Part shown: one piece after another, positions 38,946 through 47,882 of the stretch | How positions within the stretch are numbered: position 1 is the first letter of the stretch | Layout: every line of letters begins with the position of its first letter | Source: Dickeya lacustris | Lineage (GTDB): Bacteria > Pseudomonadota > Gammaproteobacteria > Enterobacterales > Enterobacteriaceae | Assembly (NCBI RefSeq): GCF_029635795.1 | Contig: NZ_CP114280.1 | Coordinates: forward strand, 558,001-622,000 | Reading direction: 5' to 3' | Length of the DNA stretch: 64,000 bases | Notes under the pieces: model-generated | What the model was told of the DNA's origin: nothing | Seen by the model: the letters and a program-made list of their open reading frames with translations, nothing else | Databases searched by the model: none | Translations under genes and position numbers: made by a program

Positions 38946-38974
38946 AAAAAAAGAGACGGGGGTTGCCGTCTCTT
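38946..38974 (-). terminator. Terminator of hrpN
   Basis: AAGAGACGG (38951-38959) pairs with CCGTCTCTT (38966-38974); the minus strand continues with a run of seven Ts. It lies 25 bases past the hrpN stop. Confidence 0.92.
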
Positions 38975-38998
38975 GGTTGATTCAGATGATGATGCGAA

Positions 38999-40003
38999 TC
39001 AGGAAGCCAGTTTCCCCAATGCCAGACTGGCGATTTTATCACCAGCCACCGCAGCGTCGATTCCCAGGGATGCGCCGCCCGCGCCGCGCAGGTTCAGGTT
39101 GCTGTTGCCGGTATCACCGGCGACGGCGCTTTTCACCATTCCCAATGCCTGGCGGAATTTATCCATGCTGGCACCGGTCATGCCGTCATCATCAGGCTTA
39201 CTTAACGCATTCGCCCAGGATTTATCATCCGTTTTCGGTGAGCTCCAGCCATCTTTTTGGTATTGCGGTTTGCCAAATACTTCGGGGTATTGATCCATAA
39301 GCTGGCCGACTTCTTTTGCCAGCGCACGGTCTTCTTTGTCCACAAAGTGGCGGTTATTGCCATCAACATGGGTGCTGACGTTGCTTAATGCATGCAGCGC
39401 CGAGTTCTGCCCCACGCCCATGCCAATAGCGTTACCCAGTTGGTTAAATGCGCCTGCGCCATTCAGCCCCTGAAGGCCACCCGCCCCCAGCGACAACGGA
39501 GAAAATCCGCCCATGGCCTGGCTCAGGCCGTTGCCCAAAATCGACGACAGCGCATTATTCAGGCCGCCGCCAAACGCATTCATGTTGCCCTGGGTCATCT
39601 GGCTGGCATTCAGCAGGCTGTTTGCCAACTGGTTGGATTGATTCGTTAATTTTGTCACGGTGTCGTGGCCGAGCAGGTCATCAAGCGCTTTATCAAACAG
39701 GGTTGACAGCGCATCCGTACCGGATTTCGGCGCTGATAACAGGTTACTGCCGCCTGCGGCATTGCCCAGTGGACTCAATGATGAAGCCAGCGCATTTTTC
39801 CCAGACTGCGCCCCCCCCATGCCACCGCCAAACATCAGCGATGTCAGTGTAGACGTCAGTTTATCGAGCGTACCACTGAGCTTATCCAGACTTGAGCCCA
39901 GAGAAGAAGCGGCACTACCCAGCCCTTTCAGCCCCTGATTGCCCAGCCCCAATCCCGCAACGCCCAGATCGGCGCCGATGTGCGCTTTGATAGTAATTTG
40001 CAT
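38999..40003 (-). CDS. hrpN: HrpN harpin
   Basis: 334 residues, glycine-, leucine- and asparagine-rich, no cysteine. It starts [10 protein letters not shown] and contains [19 protein letters not shown] and the conserved C-terminal half ([45 protein letters not shown]), closely matching Dickeya HrpN. Harpins are secreted through the Hrp pathway, are heat-stable and elicit plant hypersensitive responses; they may aid effector translocation. It is a single-gene transcription unit with an hrp box upstream and a strong terminator. Confidence 0.97.
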   Translation of the reverse strand: MQITIKAHIGADLGVAGLGLGNQGLKGLGSAASSLGSSLDKLSGTLDKLTSTLTSLMFGGGMGGAQSGKNALASSLSPLGNAAGGSNLLSAPKSGTDALSTLFDKALDDLLGHDTVTKLTNQSNQLANSLLNASQMTQGNMNAFGGGLNNALSSILGNGLSQAMGGFSPLSLGAGGLQGLNGAGAFNQLGNAIGMGVGQNSALHALSNVSTHVDGNNRHFVDKEDRALAKEVGQLMDQYPEVFGKPQYQKDGWSSPKTDDKSWANALSKPDDDGMTGASMDKFRQALGMVKSAVAGDTGNSNLNLRGAGGASLGIDAAVAGDKIASLALGKLAS

Positions 40004-40101
40004 GATGTTATTTCCTTTTTGTGTCAGGTATTGGCGTAAATATCTGCAACGGATGCCTGCGCCATGTCTGATGCAGGCATCCAGCTGGATACTTGATAAA
40101 T

Positions 40102-40128
40102 GAGTGATAACAGCGGCAAAACGGTTCC
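40102..40128 (-). promoter_or_regulatory. hrp box of hrpN
   Basis: GGAACC, 15 bases, then TCACTCA; the HrpL consensus GGAACC-N15/16-CCACNNA is missed by one base. It lies about 100 bases before the hrpN start. Confidence 0.75.
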
Positions 40129-40135
40129 AGATATT

Positions 40136-40192
40136 GTGTTTATTAACGTAAATCGTGTTTATTACCGTAAATTGCGTTTATTAGCGTAAATC
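40136..40192. repeat. Three 19-bp repeats upstream of the hrpN promoter
   Basis: GTGTTTATTAACGTAAATC and two variants, exactly 19 bp apart (40136, 40155, 40174), ending 7 bases before the hrp box. Helically phased copies at nearly two turns suggest a protein-binding array, but slippage-born repeats are also common in this cluster. Confidence 0.75.
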
Positions 40193-40239
40193 GCACCGTT
40201 ACCCGTCAGCGGTTTGGCCGTGTGCTATCAGCTGTCGCA

Positions 40240-40638
40240 TCAACAGTGTCTGGCATCGGCCACGGTGGTTTGGGGTGCGGGCGCATCCGCCGCCGTCAGC
40301 GAGACCCCGGCAAGCGCCGACAACGACTCGATAATCCGTGGGGATGCCTCGGGTTCATCAGGCAACGGCCACCAGATAATCAATACGTTATGACCATTCA
40401 GGCAGAGATGGCTGCCCTCATACTGTTCGGCGTACTGATGGCGGCGGCTCAATACGGCGCGTAACAGGCCGGGTGTCTGCCGCGAGGGTTGAATCTCCGC
40501 CATCACCACCCACCCGGTGCCGCTATGCTGGTGTATCAGCTCGATTCCCGGTTGGGCAAACCAACGCCCAGGCTGATGCCGGGTAACAGCCGCCAGCCAA
40601 CTGGCAGCGCTGCCATATGACGGGATGGCGTCATTCAT
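40240..40638 (-). CDS. hrpV: HrpV regulator
   Basis: 132 residues. It has the size and position of HrpV, the last gene of the hrpF-hrpG-hrcC-hrpT-hrpV operon. In Pseudomonas HrpV binds HrpS and dampens hrp expression; in Erwinia its role is less clear. The motif VVMAEIQPSRQTPGLLRAVL and a C-terminal Ala/Asp-rich tail can be seen. Its ATG overlaps the hrpT stop (ATGA). Confidence 0.8.
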   Translation of the reverse strand: MNDAIPSYGSAASWLAAVTRHQPGRWFAQPGIELIHQHSGTGWVVMAEIQPSRQTPGLLRAVLSRRHQYAEQYEGSHLCLNGHNVLIIWWPLPDEPEASPRIIESLSALAGVSLTAADAPAPQTTVADARHC

Positions 40639-40826
40639 GGCACGGCCACTTGTGTAAAATCAGCTATGCCGGGGCGCAGGTCGGCTTGCCACCAAATCAC
40701 CAGTTGCCGTGGTTGTGGTTCAGGGCGACAACTGGCGCTACTGCAAACCGACGATGAGGGCGCGCGCGTGCTACAGGCGCTGAGGAGCAAGGTGGCGCAT
40801 AGCAGCGCCAGGCATGGATACCGCAT
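40635..40826 (-). CDS. hrpT: HrpT, small outer-membrane lipoprotein
   Basis: 63 residues with a type II signal peptide and lipobox LLLSAC near residue 18, followed by a short Ser/Cys-rich mature part. HrpT-type pilotins help the secretin HrcC reach or assemble in the outer membrane. It lies 90 bases after hrcC and overlaps hrpV. Confidence 0.85.
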   Translation of the reverse strand: MRYPCLALLCATLLLSACSTRAPSSSVCSSASCRPEPQPRQLVIWWQADLRPGIADFTQVAVP

Positions 40827-40916
40827 AGGTTTTTCTCCCAGAATAAGCTGAAAGTCACACCCGGATACCGGCGCATACGTTGATGCGCCATGAAGGTTCG
40901 CCGGGTTTATCGAGCA

Positions 40917-42980
40917 TTACGGATTCAGTAGCGAAGCGCGCACAGGCGGCGCGTTTTTCGCCGGTAAGAGCGCCAGATACACTTCGGTGGATTCACCGGG
41001 CGCCAGCGTGGTTTTCGGCCAGGCGGCGACCGCCAGCGTGCGGTTACTGGCGCAACTGGCCTCATCAAAGCGTTGCGGTTGATGCCCGGTATTTTTCACT
41101 ACGCCAACGGCCAGGCTGATAGAGAGATTGCTGTACCACTGATGGCGGCCCGGTTGATAACTCAGCGACGGGGCAGTGCGGCAGATTTCGGATAAGCGCG
41201 CACCGCTGCTATCGATGGTAAATCCGGCTGGCGTTTGGCCGCTGGCCAGATCGCGCAGCGCGCTTTCGACCATGCCAAACAGGTTGGTTTTACTGTTACG
41301 CTCGGCAACGCGCCCCATGGCATCATTGAGTTGGCGGCGGTTATCGGCTGAGACAAAGCGCGTCGGATCGTTCTGATCGCCAATCAGGTGCGGCGTGAGG
41401 ATAAAGAGCCGCTCGCGTCGGGAAACTTCATGCTGGCGTGAGGTAAACAGTTTACCGATCCACGGGATGTCGCCCAGCAGCGGGACACGTTTATCGCGAT
41501 CGCCGCTCTCTTCAACGTGAAAGCCACCCAGCACCAGCGCGCGGTTTTCGCCAATCAATGCCTGCGTGCTGACGGTGCCGCGCTTCACGCCGGACGCCGT
41601 GCCTTCAGTGTTGGTTTCGACCTGGCCGTCTTCTATATCGATGACCAGTTGGATACTGCTCAGGCTGCCACGCCCGACCACGCGTGGCGTCACCTGAAGG
41701 CTGGTGCCAGCGGTAACGGGCTGCACATTGGCAACGCGCTCGCCTGTGGCGGTAATAAATGCCGTGCGGCTGAAATCAATCACGGCAGGTTGGTTCTCCA
41801 GCGTCAGGACTGACGGATTGGCGACAATCGATGCCGTGCCTTCCCCTTCCAGCGCCTGGATATCTGCAAAAAAGCGTTTGAAATCGCTGACAAATAACGT
41901 ACTGGAGCCAGACATCATATTGGCACCGCCGGTCACAGCGCCCAGTTTCCCTTGCCAGTTCGCCTCCAGTCTTGAGAGCGCGGTGCGATCCACATCCAGA
42001 ATAATGGCATCGATATTCACCAGGTTTTGCGGCACATCGATTTTGTCGATCAATTGCTGGTATTCATCGCGGCGTTTTTCATCATCACGTACCAGCAGGG
42101 CATTGTTGCGCACATCCGCCGACACTTTACCGTTGAGCTGATCTTTCTTGCTGCGCCCGGCGCTCGCGCCCCCGCCACTGTTACGGGTAGCCAGTCTGGC
42201 TAACATGCCGCGCGCATTCATTTCGATGGCCTGATTCGCCTCCGTACCGGTGCTGCCTGCCGCCGCCATGCTGTTATCGCCACTGCCGCCGCTGCTTGCG
42301 CCAACGGGGTTGCTGCGGTTTCCATCCATCAACTCATTTAAGATGGTCGCTACGCCGGGGATAACCAGCCGCTGATCGCGATATTGGATGGTGCGATCGG
42401 AAACGGAGGCATAACGCAGCGGGAAGATCATCACTTTGCGGCGGTCGTCTTTGGTTTCTCGCTGTTGACTAAAATTGCGGATCAGGTTGACGTATTCCGC
42501 CGGGCCGGTGACTAACACCACCCCCTCTTCGGGCAGCTCGCCCCAGCCGAAGCGTGAATCCAGCAGCCCAATGCCGGTCAGCGCCTGTTTCATGTCCGGG
42601 GCGGCATCTTGCGAGACTTCAATACGCACGGAGGTTTGTGCGTCCTGCGGGCTGACATACAGCACGTTGTTATACACAAACCACTGAAAGCGGTGTTCCA
42701 GCGCCAGACGGTCAAGAAACGCCACCGCGTTATCCGCACGAATTTTGGCGTCGATATTGACATCATCGATGTTGCCAAGCACCAGATCCACGCCATGACT
42801 GTTGGCGAAATCCTGCAAAATCACCGACAGCGGCGTTTGTTCAGCGGAATAGGCGTAAGCGCCTTTACTCCAGTCCGGTGGCGTTAGCGCATGCGCCATC
42901 GGTATCATGCCCAGCAACAGCACGCACCAGCAGAACAAGCGGTAAAGAGTCAATAAAAATGCATACAGCGCATTACGCAT
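40917..42980 (-). CDS. hrcC: HrcC, type III secretin
   Basis: 687 residues. Signal peptide (first 31), N-domains (WSKGAYAYSAEQTPLSVILQDFA, SRFGWGELPEEGVVLVTGP), a Ser/Gly-rich insert at about 215-260, and the secretin barrel region (GTSLQVTPRVVG, VPLLGDIPWIGKLF, RRERLFILTPHLI). It forms the outer-membrane ring of the Hrp injectisome. It overlaps the hrpG stop by a few bases. Confidence 0.97.
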   Translation of the reverse strand: MRNALYAFLLTLYRLFCWCVLLLGMIPMAHALTPPDWSKGAYAYSAEQTPLSVILQDFANSHGVDLVLGNIDDVNIDAKIRADNAVAFLDRLALEHRFQWFVYNNVLYVSPQDAQTSVRIEVSQDAAPDMKQALTGIGLLDSRFGWGELPEEGVVLVTGPAEYVNLIRNFSQQRETKDDRRKVMIFPLRYASVSDRTIQYRDQRLVIPGVATILNELMDGNRSNPVGASSGGSGDNSMAAAGSTGTEANQAIEMNARGMLARLATRNSGGGASAGRSKKDQLNGKVSADVRNNALLVRDDEKRRDEYQQLIDKIDVPQNLVNIDAIILDVDRTALSRLEANWQGKLGAVTGGANMMSGSSTLFVSDFKRFFADIQALEGEGTASIVANPSVLTLENQPAVIDFSRTAFITATGERVANVQPVTAGTSLQVTPRVVGRGSLSSIQLVIDIEDGQVETNTEGTASGVKRGTVSTQALIGENRALVLGGFHVEESGDRDKRVPLLGDIPWIGKLFTSRQHEVSRRERLFILTPHLIGDQNDPTRFVSADNRRQLNDAMGRVAERNSKTNLFGMVESALRDLASGQTPAGFTIDSSGARLSEICRTAPSLSYQPGRHQWYSNLSISLAVGVVKNTGHQPQRFDEASCASNRTLAVAAWPKTTLAPGESTEVYLALLPAKNAPPVRASLLNP

Positions 42981-43404
42981 GCTGATCTCCTTGCAAAAAA
43001 GCCAGTGTTTTCAGATTCAGCGGCGACAACGATGCTGACCGCGTCACCGGCGCCAGCAATCCTTGCCACGCATCCCGCTGATTAACCAGCGCTTCCAATG
43101 TTCGGCACAGCAGTACCGCATCGTCCGGTTCATGCCGCGTCAATAACCATAATTTCCCGTCAACCGACAAACTGAGCGAGGCCGCCTCTGTGCCAAGACG
43201 CAACACTGCCGCGCAGGAGTAACGCAACGCCGTTTGTAGCGTGCGCTCATCGACGCGGTACGGCAGAGCAATCATCGCGGCCGCGCCGATGCCGTTATGA
43301 CGACGGGCCAACAGCACCTCGCCGCCATCAATCTCAAGCCGCATCTGGCCCGTTGCACTGTTCAGCCAACGCTCAATCAGCGTGACCAACTCAGTTGAAG
43401 TCAT
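42973..43404 (-). CDS. hrpG: HrpG, T3SS chaperone-like protein
   Basis: 143 residues from the chosen ATG at 43404 (MTSTELVTLIERWLN), which overlaps the hrpF end by 14 bases and has GAAGG upstream; a longer frame to 43437 would sit deep inside hrpF. It is expected to be a small cytoplasmic partner of HrpF/HrpA pilus components or a chaperone-type regulator; in Pseudomonas HrpG counters HrpV. Confidence 0.8.
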   Translation of the reverse strand: MTSTELVTLIERWLNSATGQMRLEIDGGEVLLARRHNGIGAAAMIALPYRVDERTLQTALRYSCAAVLRLGTEAASLSLSVDGKLWLLTRHEPDDAVLLCRTLEALVNQRDAWQGLLAPVTRSASLSPLNLKTLAFLQGDQHA

Positions 43405-43618
43405 TGATGATGGCCTTCGCCAGCCCGTGTTTGACACTCAGCATCTGGCCTGCCGCCCAGTTAGCGTTCGAGTAATCCATGCTGGCTTCATAGAAGGCAT
43501 AGCTATCTGACAGGCTGACATCCCCTTGCGACACGCTCAGGGCAATGTCGTCAAGCCGGGACTGCGCATCAACAAACGCGCTGTCCAGCCGACGTTGAAT
43601 CGGTGAAGGTGAAGACAT
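43391..43618 (-). CDS. hrpF: HrpF, small pilus co-chaperone type protein
   Basis: 75 residues, helical, acidic (RRLDSAFVDAQSRLDDIALSVSQGDVSLSD). It is the first gene of the hrpF-hrcC operon. Related small proteins stabilise the pilin or needle subunit before export. The start is 45 bases after the hrp box. Confidence 0.85.
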   Translation of the reverse strand: MSSPSPIQRRLDSAFVDAQSRLDDIALSVSQGDVSLSDSYAFYEASMDYSNANWAAGQMLSVKHGLAKAIINDFN

Positions 43619-43662
43619 AATCGCGAACTCCCGTGACGTTAACCGGCCAAATGACCTGTTGT

Positions 43663-43690
43663 TATGTGGCAGGCGGGATACGGCAGTTCC
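43663..43690 (-). promoter_or_regulatory. hrp box of the hrpF-hrpG-hrcC-hrpT-hrpV operon
   Basis: GGAACT, 15 bases, CCACATA; one mismatch to the HrpL consensus in the -35 half. Confidence 0.8.
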
Positions 43691-43875
43691 CTTAAAGGCA
43701 AAAAAAGCGCCTCACACCGTCAGCATCATGACGGGAGACGAACCCATAACGGGAAACGAGCCGCAGCGGGAATAGCAGCAACAGGAAATAGCGAGAAGAC
43801 GGGGAAAAAACGCATAGCGGTCATCATAAACAGGCTGCGGCAGACGCGCGCAGCCTGTGGGGTTATATCACGCGA

Positions 43876-44925
43876 TTAAAACGGCGTGCGGCCATATTGG
43901 TAGCGGTAGAAACGGCGGTATTCTGGTTTCTGCGGATTATCCGAGGCCAGCGTTTTTTGCAGCGATTTGCCGCCAATCAAACCCGTGATGCCGTAGGACA
44001 ACAGACTGGTTTGTTTATCAAGCTGGTTGATAAGGTCACTTTTGTTGCCTGCGGCAAGTAAATCAAGATAACTGTTTTCCAGTTGACTCAACTGCCGGGC
44101 AGATGCCTCCCAGTTAGGGTCAAACGACACCAGTTGCTGCAAGAACGCAATCGGCGCGACCCCTTTTCCCTGATACAACGCCGAGATTTCATCCTCTTTG
44201 CTGACCGGCGCTGAGTGACGGAACCCTGCCATCACCAGTTTGGCGCGTTTGGCTGGCCCTGCGACTTTGCCCATCTGTTCAGTGATGAAGTGATACCAGC
44301 GGTAGTCAAACGCAAAGCTTGAGCGCGCATCATAGCGGGCGCTGTAGACGAAAGTCTCAAACACTTCACGCCCACCGAACCACTTGCTTTCCAGCTCGGC
44401 CAAAATCTGCGCCAGCGTTTTGTTTTTCAGGATAGCGTTAAAGGCATTGGTGTCTTTATCAGAATCCTGCTGCCCTTGCACCGGGTCTACCACCACCAGA
44501 CGCAGGGTTTTCGCCTTGGCCCAGACGCCCGGCGCCTGGTTCAACGTCGCCAGCTGATAGAGTTCAGCCAGAAACTCGGTCAAGCCGACGGCTGCACCCC
44601 GGCTATGGCCACCCACCACCAGTTGGTACTCCTTGAGCGTTTGCAGGTAATCGACCAGCGGGAACAGGCTGTTGAGCGTCACCACATCGGCACGATCATC
44701 ATAGCCGTTGACCTGATCGTAGAGCACACCCAGTTTTTCGCTGAGATCGGCAAAGCTGCCGGTCCAGGTCTCGCGCTTTGCCAGCGCCTGGGTTTTGGTC
44801 AGCATCGCTGCCGTGCCGATGCCGTCAATCGCCACAACGGCACTAAACCCGCTGATGTCAACATTGGCCAGAAAGTCCTGTTGGGTGGTGCCAGTTCCGC
44901 AGAACCAGATAAGCACTTTTTCCAT
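43876..44925 (-). CDS. plcA: PlcA, phospholipase-like alpha/beta hydrolase
   Basis: 349 residues, no signal peptide. A GHSRG nucleophile elbow lies near residue 107, preceded by a Rossmann-like start (VLIWFCGTGTT) and followed by VVVDPVQGQQD. A plcA gene flanks the hrpC operon in Erwinia chrysanthemi EC16, which supports the name. No hrp box is seen directly upstream. Export by the T3SS and the substrate are not shown by the sequence. Confidence 0.8.
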   Translation of the reverse strand: MEKVLIWFCGTGTTQQDFLANVDISGFSAVVAIDGIGTAAMLTKTQALAKRETWTGSFADLSEKLGVLYDQVNGYDDRADVVTLNSLFPLVDYLQTLKEYQLVVGGHSRGAAVGLTEFLAELYQLATLNQAPGVWAKAKTLRLVVVDPVQGQQDSDKDTNAFNAILKNKTLAQILAELESKWFGGREVFETFVYSARYDARSSFAFDYRWYHFITEQMGKVAGPAKRAKLVMAGFRHSAPVSKEDEISALYQGKGVAPIAFLQQLVSFDPNWEASARQLSQLENSYLDLLAAGNKSDLINQLDKQTSLLSYGITGLIGGKSLQKTLASDNPQKPEYRRFYRYQYGRTPF

Positions 44926-45347
44926 GATTAACCTCGTTATAGTAACAATACAGTGACAATACGAAAGGTGTTCGTCAGGGCAATGAACCGGTATAAGGTA
45001 GCGAACGCGTCGGCGGGCTGGCCTGGAAGAAATTACGCCATTTCAGGCGGCAATGCGTGAACGGTATAGCCCATCAAGCCATGGTGGTACAAACCATAGT
45101 GGTAAAAACCATGACGGTAAAAACCATGATGATAACAGCATGATATGCCGATACCGGTGTGTCAAAAGCCGTCCGTTGCCGATGTATTACGCCGTCAAGC
45201 CGCAATCATTGCGATAACGCGTCAGCGCCGTCGGGTTATCCAACCCCCCGTCAGCAATTGCTGTGGCGCTGTGCAATAACCTTACCGAATTAGCCTGCGA
45301 AATTAACGTCATGGATGTTGTCTGGCGGCGGATACACCTGATTGCCA
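44926..45347. other. Spacer before plcA with 15-bp repeats
   Basis: 422 bp between hrpE and plcA. It contains 15-bp repeats CCATGGTGGTACAAA / CCATAGTGGTAAAAA / CCATGACGGTAAAAA and a partial fourth copy (45079-45137). The plcA promoter should lie here but no clear match was found. No convincing gene. Confidence 0.5.
45079..45137. repeat. 15-bp repeats upstream of plcA
   Basis: CCATGGTGGTACAAA, CCATAGTGGTAAAAA, CCATGACGGTAAAAA and a partial fourth copy. Confidence 0.8.
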
Positions 45348-45953
45348 TCAGGGTTCGGCATTTTCAGGCTGGGGAAGCGGCAGTAAACTGGCCACGGCTT
45401 GCTGCCAGCTTAGGGTCATCACCCCCTGCGGCGTCATCAGTTTCAGCGTATCGTGCGCTAATGACTCATCGCCACTGAGCACCCACCCCAGGTGGTTGTG
45501 CTCAGAAAGCCAGGCCGATACGTCCGATTGTTTCTCCGGGTGGCAATAGAGCCGCCCATGTCCACCACCGCCCTGAGTCCGTAATAATTGTCGCAACAGC
45601 GCCGGGTAACGCTCGGCGTCCGGTAGCGTGGTTAGCAGTTGCAGCATCGCCTCATTGAGCAGTTGACCGCACTGCGACACCATCCACGTCTCCATTTGCT
45701 CGCGCTCTTGCTGCCAGCCCTGCAAGATATCATTTGCCTGATGCCAGAACTGCTGTTCTGCCTGACTGGTCGCATGCGCAATCGCCTCCTGCGCCTGCTG
45801 CCGGGCCTGCTCAAGCAAGGCATTGGCTTGCTGATGGGCCACGTCGATTACCGCCAGTCCCTGCTGATGCTGCTGTAACTGCCCGGCGGAAATCACCGGC
45901 GAGTCATCGATATCCGTACCTGCAACTAACGTTAACCGCCTCTTCGTCAACAT
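45348..45953 (-). CDS. hrpE: HrpE, type III ATPase stator (HrcL/SctL family)
   Basis: 201 residues from the ATG at 45953 (MLTKRRLTLV), which has GGGAG upstream; the open frame extends to 46085 but that extension looks untranslated. It has a long Gln/Ala-rich coiled coil (LQQHQQGLAVIDVAHQQANALLEQARQQAQEAI). It is the last gene of the hrpA operon. The family links the ATPase HrcN to the cytoplasmic ring. Confidence 0.88.
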   Translation of the reverse strand: MLTKRRLTLVAGTDIDDSPVISAGQLQQHQQGLAVIDVAHQQANALLEQARQQAQEAIAHATSQAEQQFWHQANDILQGWQQEREQMETWMVSQCGQLLNEAMLQLLTTLPDAERYPALLRQLLRTQGGGGHGRLYCHPEKQSDVSAWLSEHNHLGWVLSGDESLAHDTLKLMTPQGVMTLSWQQAVASLLPLPQPENAEP

Positions 45954-46032
45954 AACTCCACTCCCTGATGTTGATGACATCAGAGCGCGCGACACAGGCA
46001 CCACCCCGCCATGCCGTGGCTGCGCACTCCGT

Positions 46033-46074
46033 TCAACGTACTCATCTCGACGTACTGAATTCGACGTACTGAGT
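46033..46074. repeat. 14-bp repeats between hrpE and hrpD
   Basis: Three 14-bp units, two of them TCGACGTACTGA(A/G)T. Confidence 0.75.
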
Positions 46075-46191
46075 TCAAGCCGCATAATAAGTTTTTCGAA
46101 AATAATTTACCAACTAAACTATTCGATACAGAACAGAACACTGTCGTACTGTATGCCAAACCGGGTTGTGTCTCACCGCAGCGGTGCCCCG

Positions 46192-46953
46192 CTATGCTTC
46201 ACCTTGTCTATCAAGGTGTTGAGTATCACGGTGTTGTGTATCAAGGTCTTGTCTATCAAGATGTTGAGTATCAAGGTCTTGTCTATCAAGATGTTGAGTA
46301 TCAAGGTGCGGTGTCTTACCGGCAAACGCCGCTTCGTCCGCCGCCTTCCAGATAATGGCATCGCAGAGCGCCGAGACCCGGCCCAGCGGCACGCTATCAC
46401 GCCATGAAGCCATGTCAGGCTGTTGCGCTTCGCGTGGATATCCCATTTCACATGGATAGAGCAATTGCAGGCGCGACCCACAGATCTCCGGGAAACGGCA
46501 AGACAGGATTGCCAGCGCAGCCTGCCGTGGCAAGGGGGTGACATTCAGCGCGGCAGGCAGCCACATCCCGGGGCGCAGCGCTTTGGCTAACCGCCGACAC
46601 CACAACGTGAGCGCCTCTGGCAGCGGATAAACGCTCTCGCGGCAAACGCTGGCTATCAATATCAGAACGCGCTCACGCTGCCGTGCATTCAACTGCGCCA
46701 GTTGCAACAGGGCCGGTTGCGGTGCCGGTGGCAACGTGGCTGGCAGGTTGAGGCGACGACACAGCGCCGCATGCTGTAACGCCGCCAGCGCCATGTCACG
46801 CTCTGCTATGCGCCCGTCACACCAGCTTTTGTCAGCCTGCTGCAAACAGCCATAACACCACCAGCGACTCCAGACGAGCCGCGCGTTTGCCTCGGCATCA
46901 TCCAACGCACTGCCGTTATCCCGTGTGTGATTGACTTCGCTGTCGTTGTGCAT
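46192..46953 (-). CDS. hrpD: HrpD (SctK-type) with a repetitive C-terminus
   Basis: 253 residues. The central part matches the HrpD place and size class of Hrp1 systems; it is expected to bind the sorting platform. The C-terminal 40 residues are a pentapeptide array (LDTQH/LDRQD) coded by 15-bp and 30-bp repeats at 46204-46310. This makes the protein longer than Pseudomonas relatives (about 180-190 residues, from memory). The N-terminus has a Cys/Trp-rich segment (WSRWWCYGCLQQADKSWCDG). Confidence 0.82.
   Translation of the reverse strand: MHNDSEVNHTRDNGSALDDAEANARLVWSRWWCYGCLQQADKSWCDGRIAERDMALAALQHAALCRRLNLPATLPPAPQPALLQLAQLNARQRERVLILIASVCRESVYPLPEALTLWCRRLAKALRPGMWLPAALNVTPLPRQAALAILSCRFPEICGSRLQLLYPCEMGYPREAQQPDMASWRDSVPLGRVSALCDAIIWKAADEAAFAGKTPHLDTQHLDRQDLDTQHLDRQDLDTQHRDTQHLDRQGEA
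46204..46310 (-). repeat. 15/30-bp tandem repeats coding the HrpD tail
   Basis: Multiple copies of CTTGTCTATCAAGATGTTGA-type units; periods of 15 and 30 bp preserve the frame. Confidence 0.85.
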
Positions 46954-46956
46954 TCA

Positions 46957-47742
46957 TCAGGCTCCGGCATCCGGTTGCACGGTTTTTTTCCGCGCCTGAA
47001 ACTGCACCCACCACGGTTTCCCAAAACGCCACCCCAGCACCCCGGCAAGCGTCAGCGCCAGCAATGCCGCCAGCCACTGCAATTGGCCCATCGCCTGCGG
47101 TGTGAGCTGAAATGGCCCCAGCGACACTTTGGGAATATGGTCTTTATACGGTTCCGCCGGAACGAACACGATAGCCAAATCTTTCTCATTTTTTCCGGCA
47201 AGCCCCGGAATACTGCTGGCCACCATACGTCGGATACGCGGTTCAATGCTGTCGGGCTCAAGCTCCGGGCGGTACTTAATGAACACCGCCGCCGAAGCCG
47301 GTTGAATCGGCTCCCCGGGTGCGATTCGCTCAGGCAACACCACATGTACACGCGCCACCAGCACGCCATCAATTTGCGTCAGGGTGGCTTCGACTTCCTG
47401 AGACAAGGCATAAATATAACGGGCGCGTTCTTCCAGCGGTGTCGAGATAACCCCGGTTTTCTGGAAGACCTGCCCCAGATTGGTTCGGGCCTGACGGGGT
47501 AATCCGGCGGCATTAAGAATATTGACGGCCCGTTCAATGTCTTTTACGTCAATCAGAATCGTTACACCGTTTTTGTCCGTGCGTTTTTCCGCCGCAATGC
47601 GATAACCGCCAAGGGCGGCAATCACTTCGTTGGCATCGTTTTCCGTCAAACCACGGTGCAATTCAACGCGATCGCCGCAGGCCGCCAGCAAAAAAACCAG
47701 CCATAACAAGAGGAGTCGGTGCAGAACGAATTTATTCATCAT
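46957..47742 (-). CDS. hrcJ: HrcJ, inner-membrane ring lipoprotein
   Basis: 261 residues. Lipoprotein signal (LLAAC near residue 22), the two ring-building motifs of the YscJ/HrcJ family (ENDANEVIAALGGYRI; TLTQIDGVLVARVHVVLPE), a C-terminal transmembrane helix near 215-235 and a basic tail. It sits between hrpB and hrpD and forms the inner ring of the injectisome. Confidence 0.96.
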   Translation of the reverse strand: MMNKFVLHRLLLLWLVFLLAACGDRVELHRGLTENDANEVIAALGGYRIAAEKRTDKNGVTILIDVKDIERAVNILNAAGLPRQARTNLGQVFQKTGVISTPLEERARYIYALSQEVEATLTQIDGVLVARVHVVLPERIAPGEPIQPASAAVFIKYRPELEPDSIEPRIRRMVASSIPGLAGKNEKDLAIVFVPAEPYKDHIPKVSLGPFQLTPQAMGQLQWLAALLALTLAGVLGWRFGKPWWVQFQARKKTVQPDAGA

Positions 47743-47882
47743 GCCGCCATGGGTTGTGTGTTGATAATGACAATGTGTTGATAATTATCCGGTGTTGATA
47801 ATTACCGTGCGATGACCATTGAGGTTGATGGTTATTGCTGGTTAATGACTATTGCAGGTCAATGACTATTACTGGTCAATGA
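47743..47882. repeat. 17-bp tandem repeats between hrpB and hrcJ
   Basis: GGTYAATGACTATTRCW-type units at 47840, 47857 and 47874; the last copy contains the hrpB stop codon (47883-47885). A second family (GTGTTGATAAT) occurs three times at 47758-47800. Confidence 0.8.

Noticed and set aside
40136..40192. Three 19-bp repeats considered as a mini-CRISPR or iteron origin
   Set aside because: The repeats are contiguous without spacers and there is no replication gene nearby.
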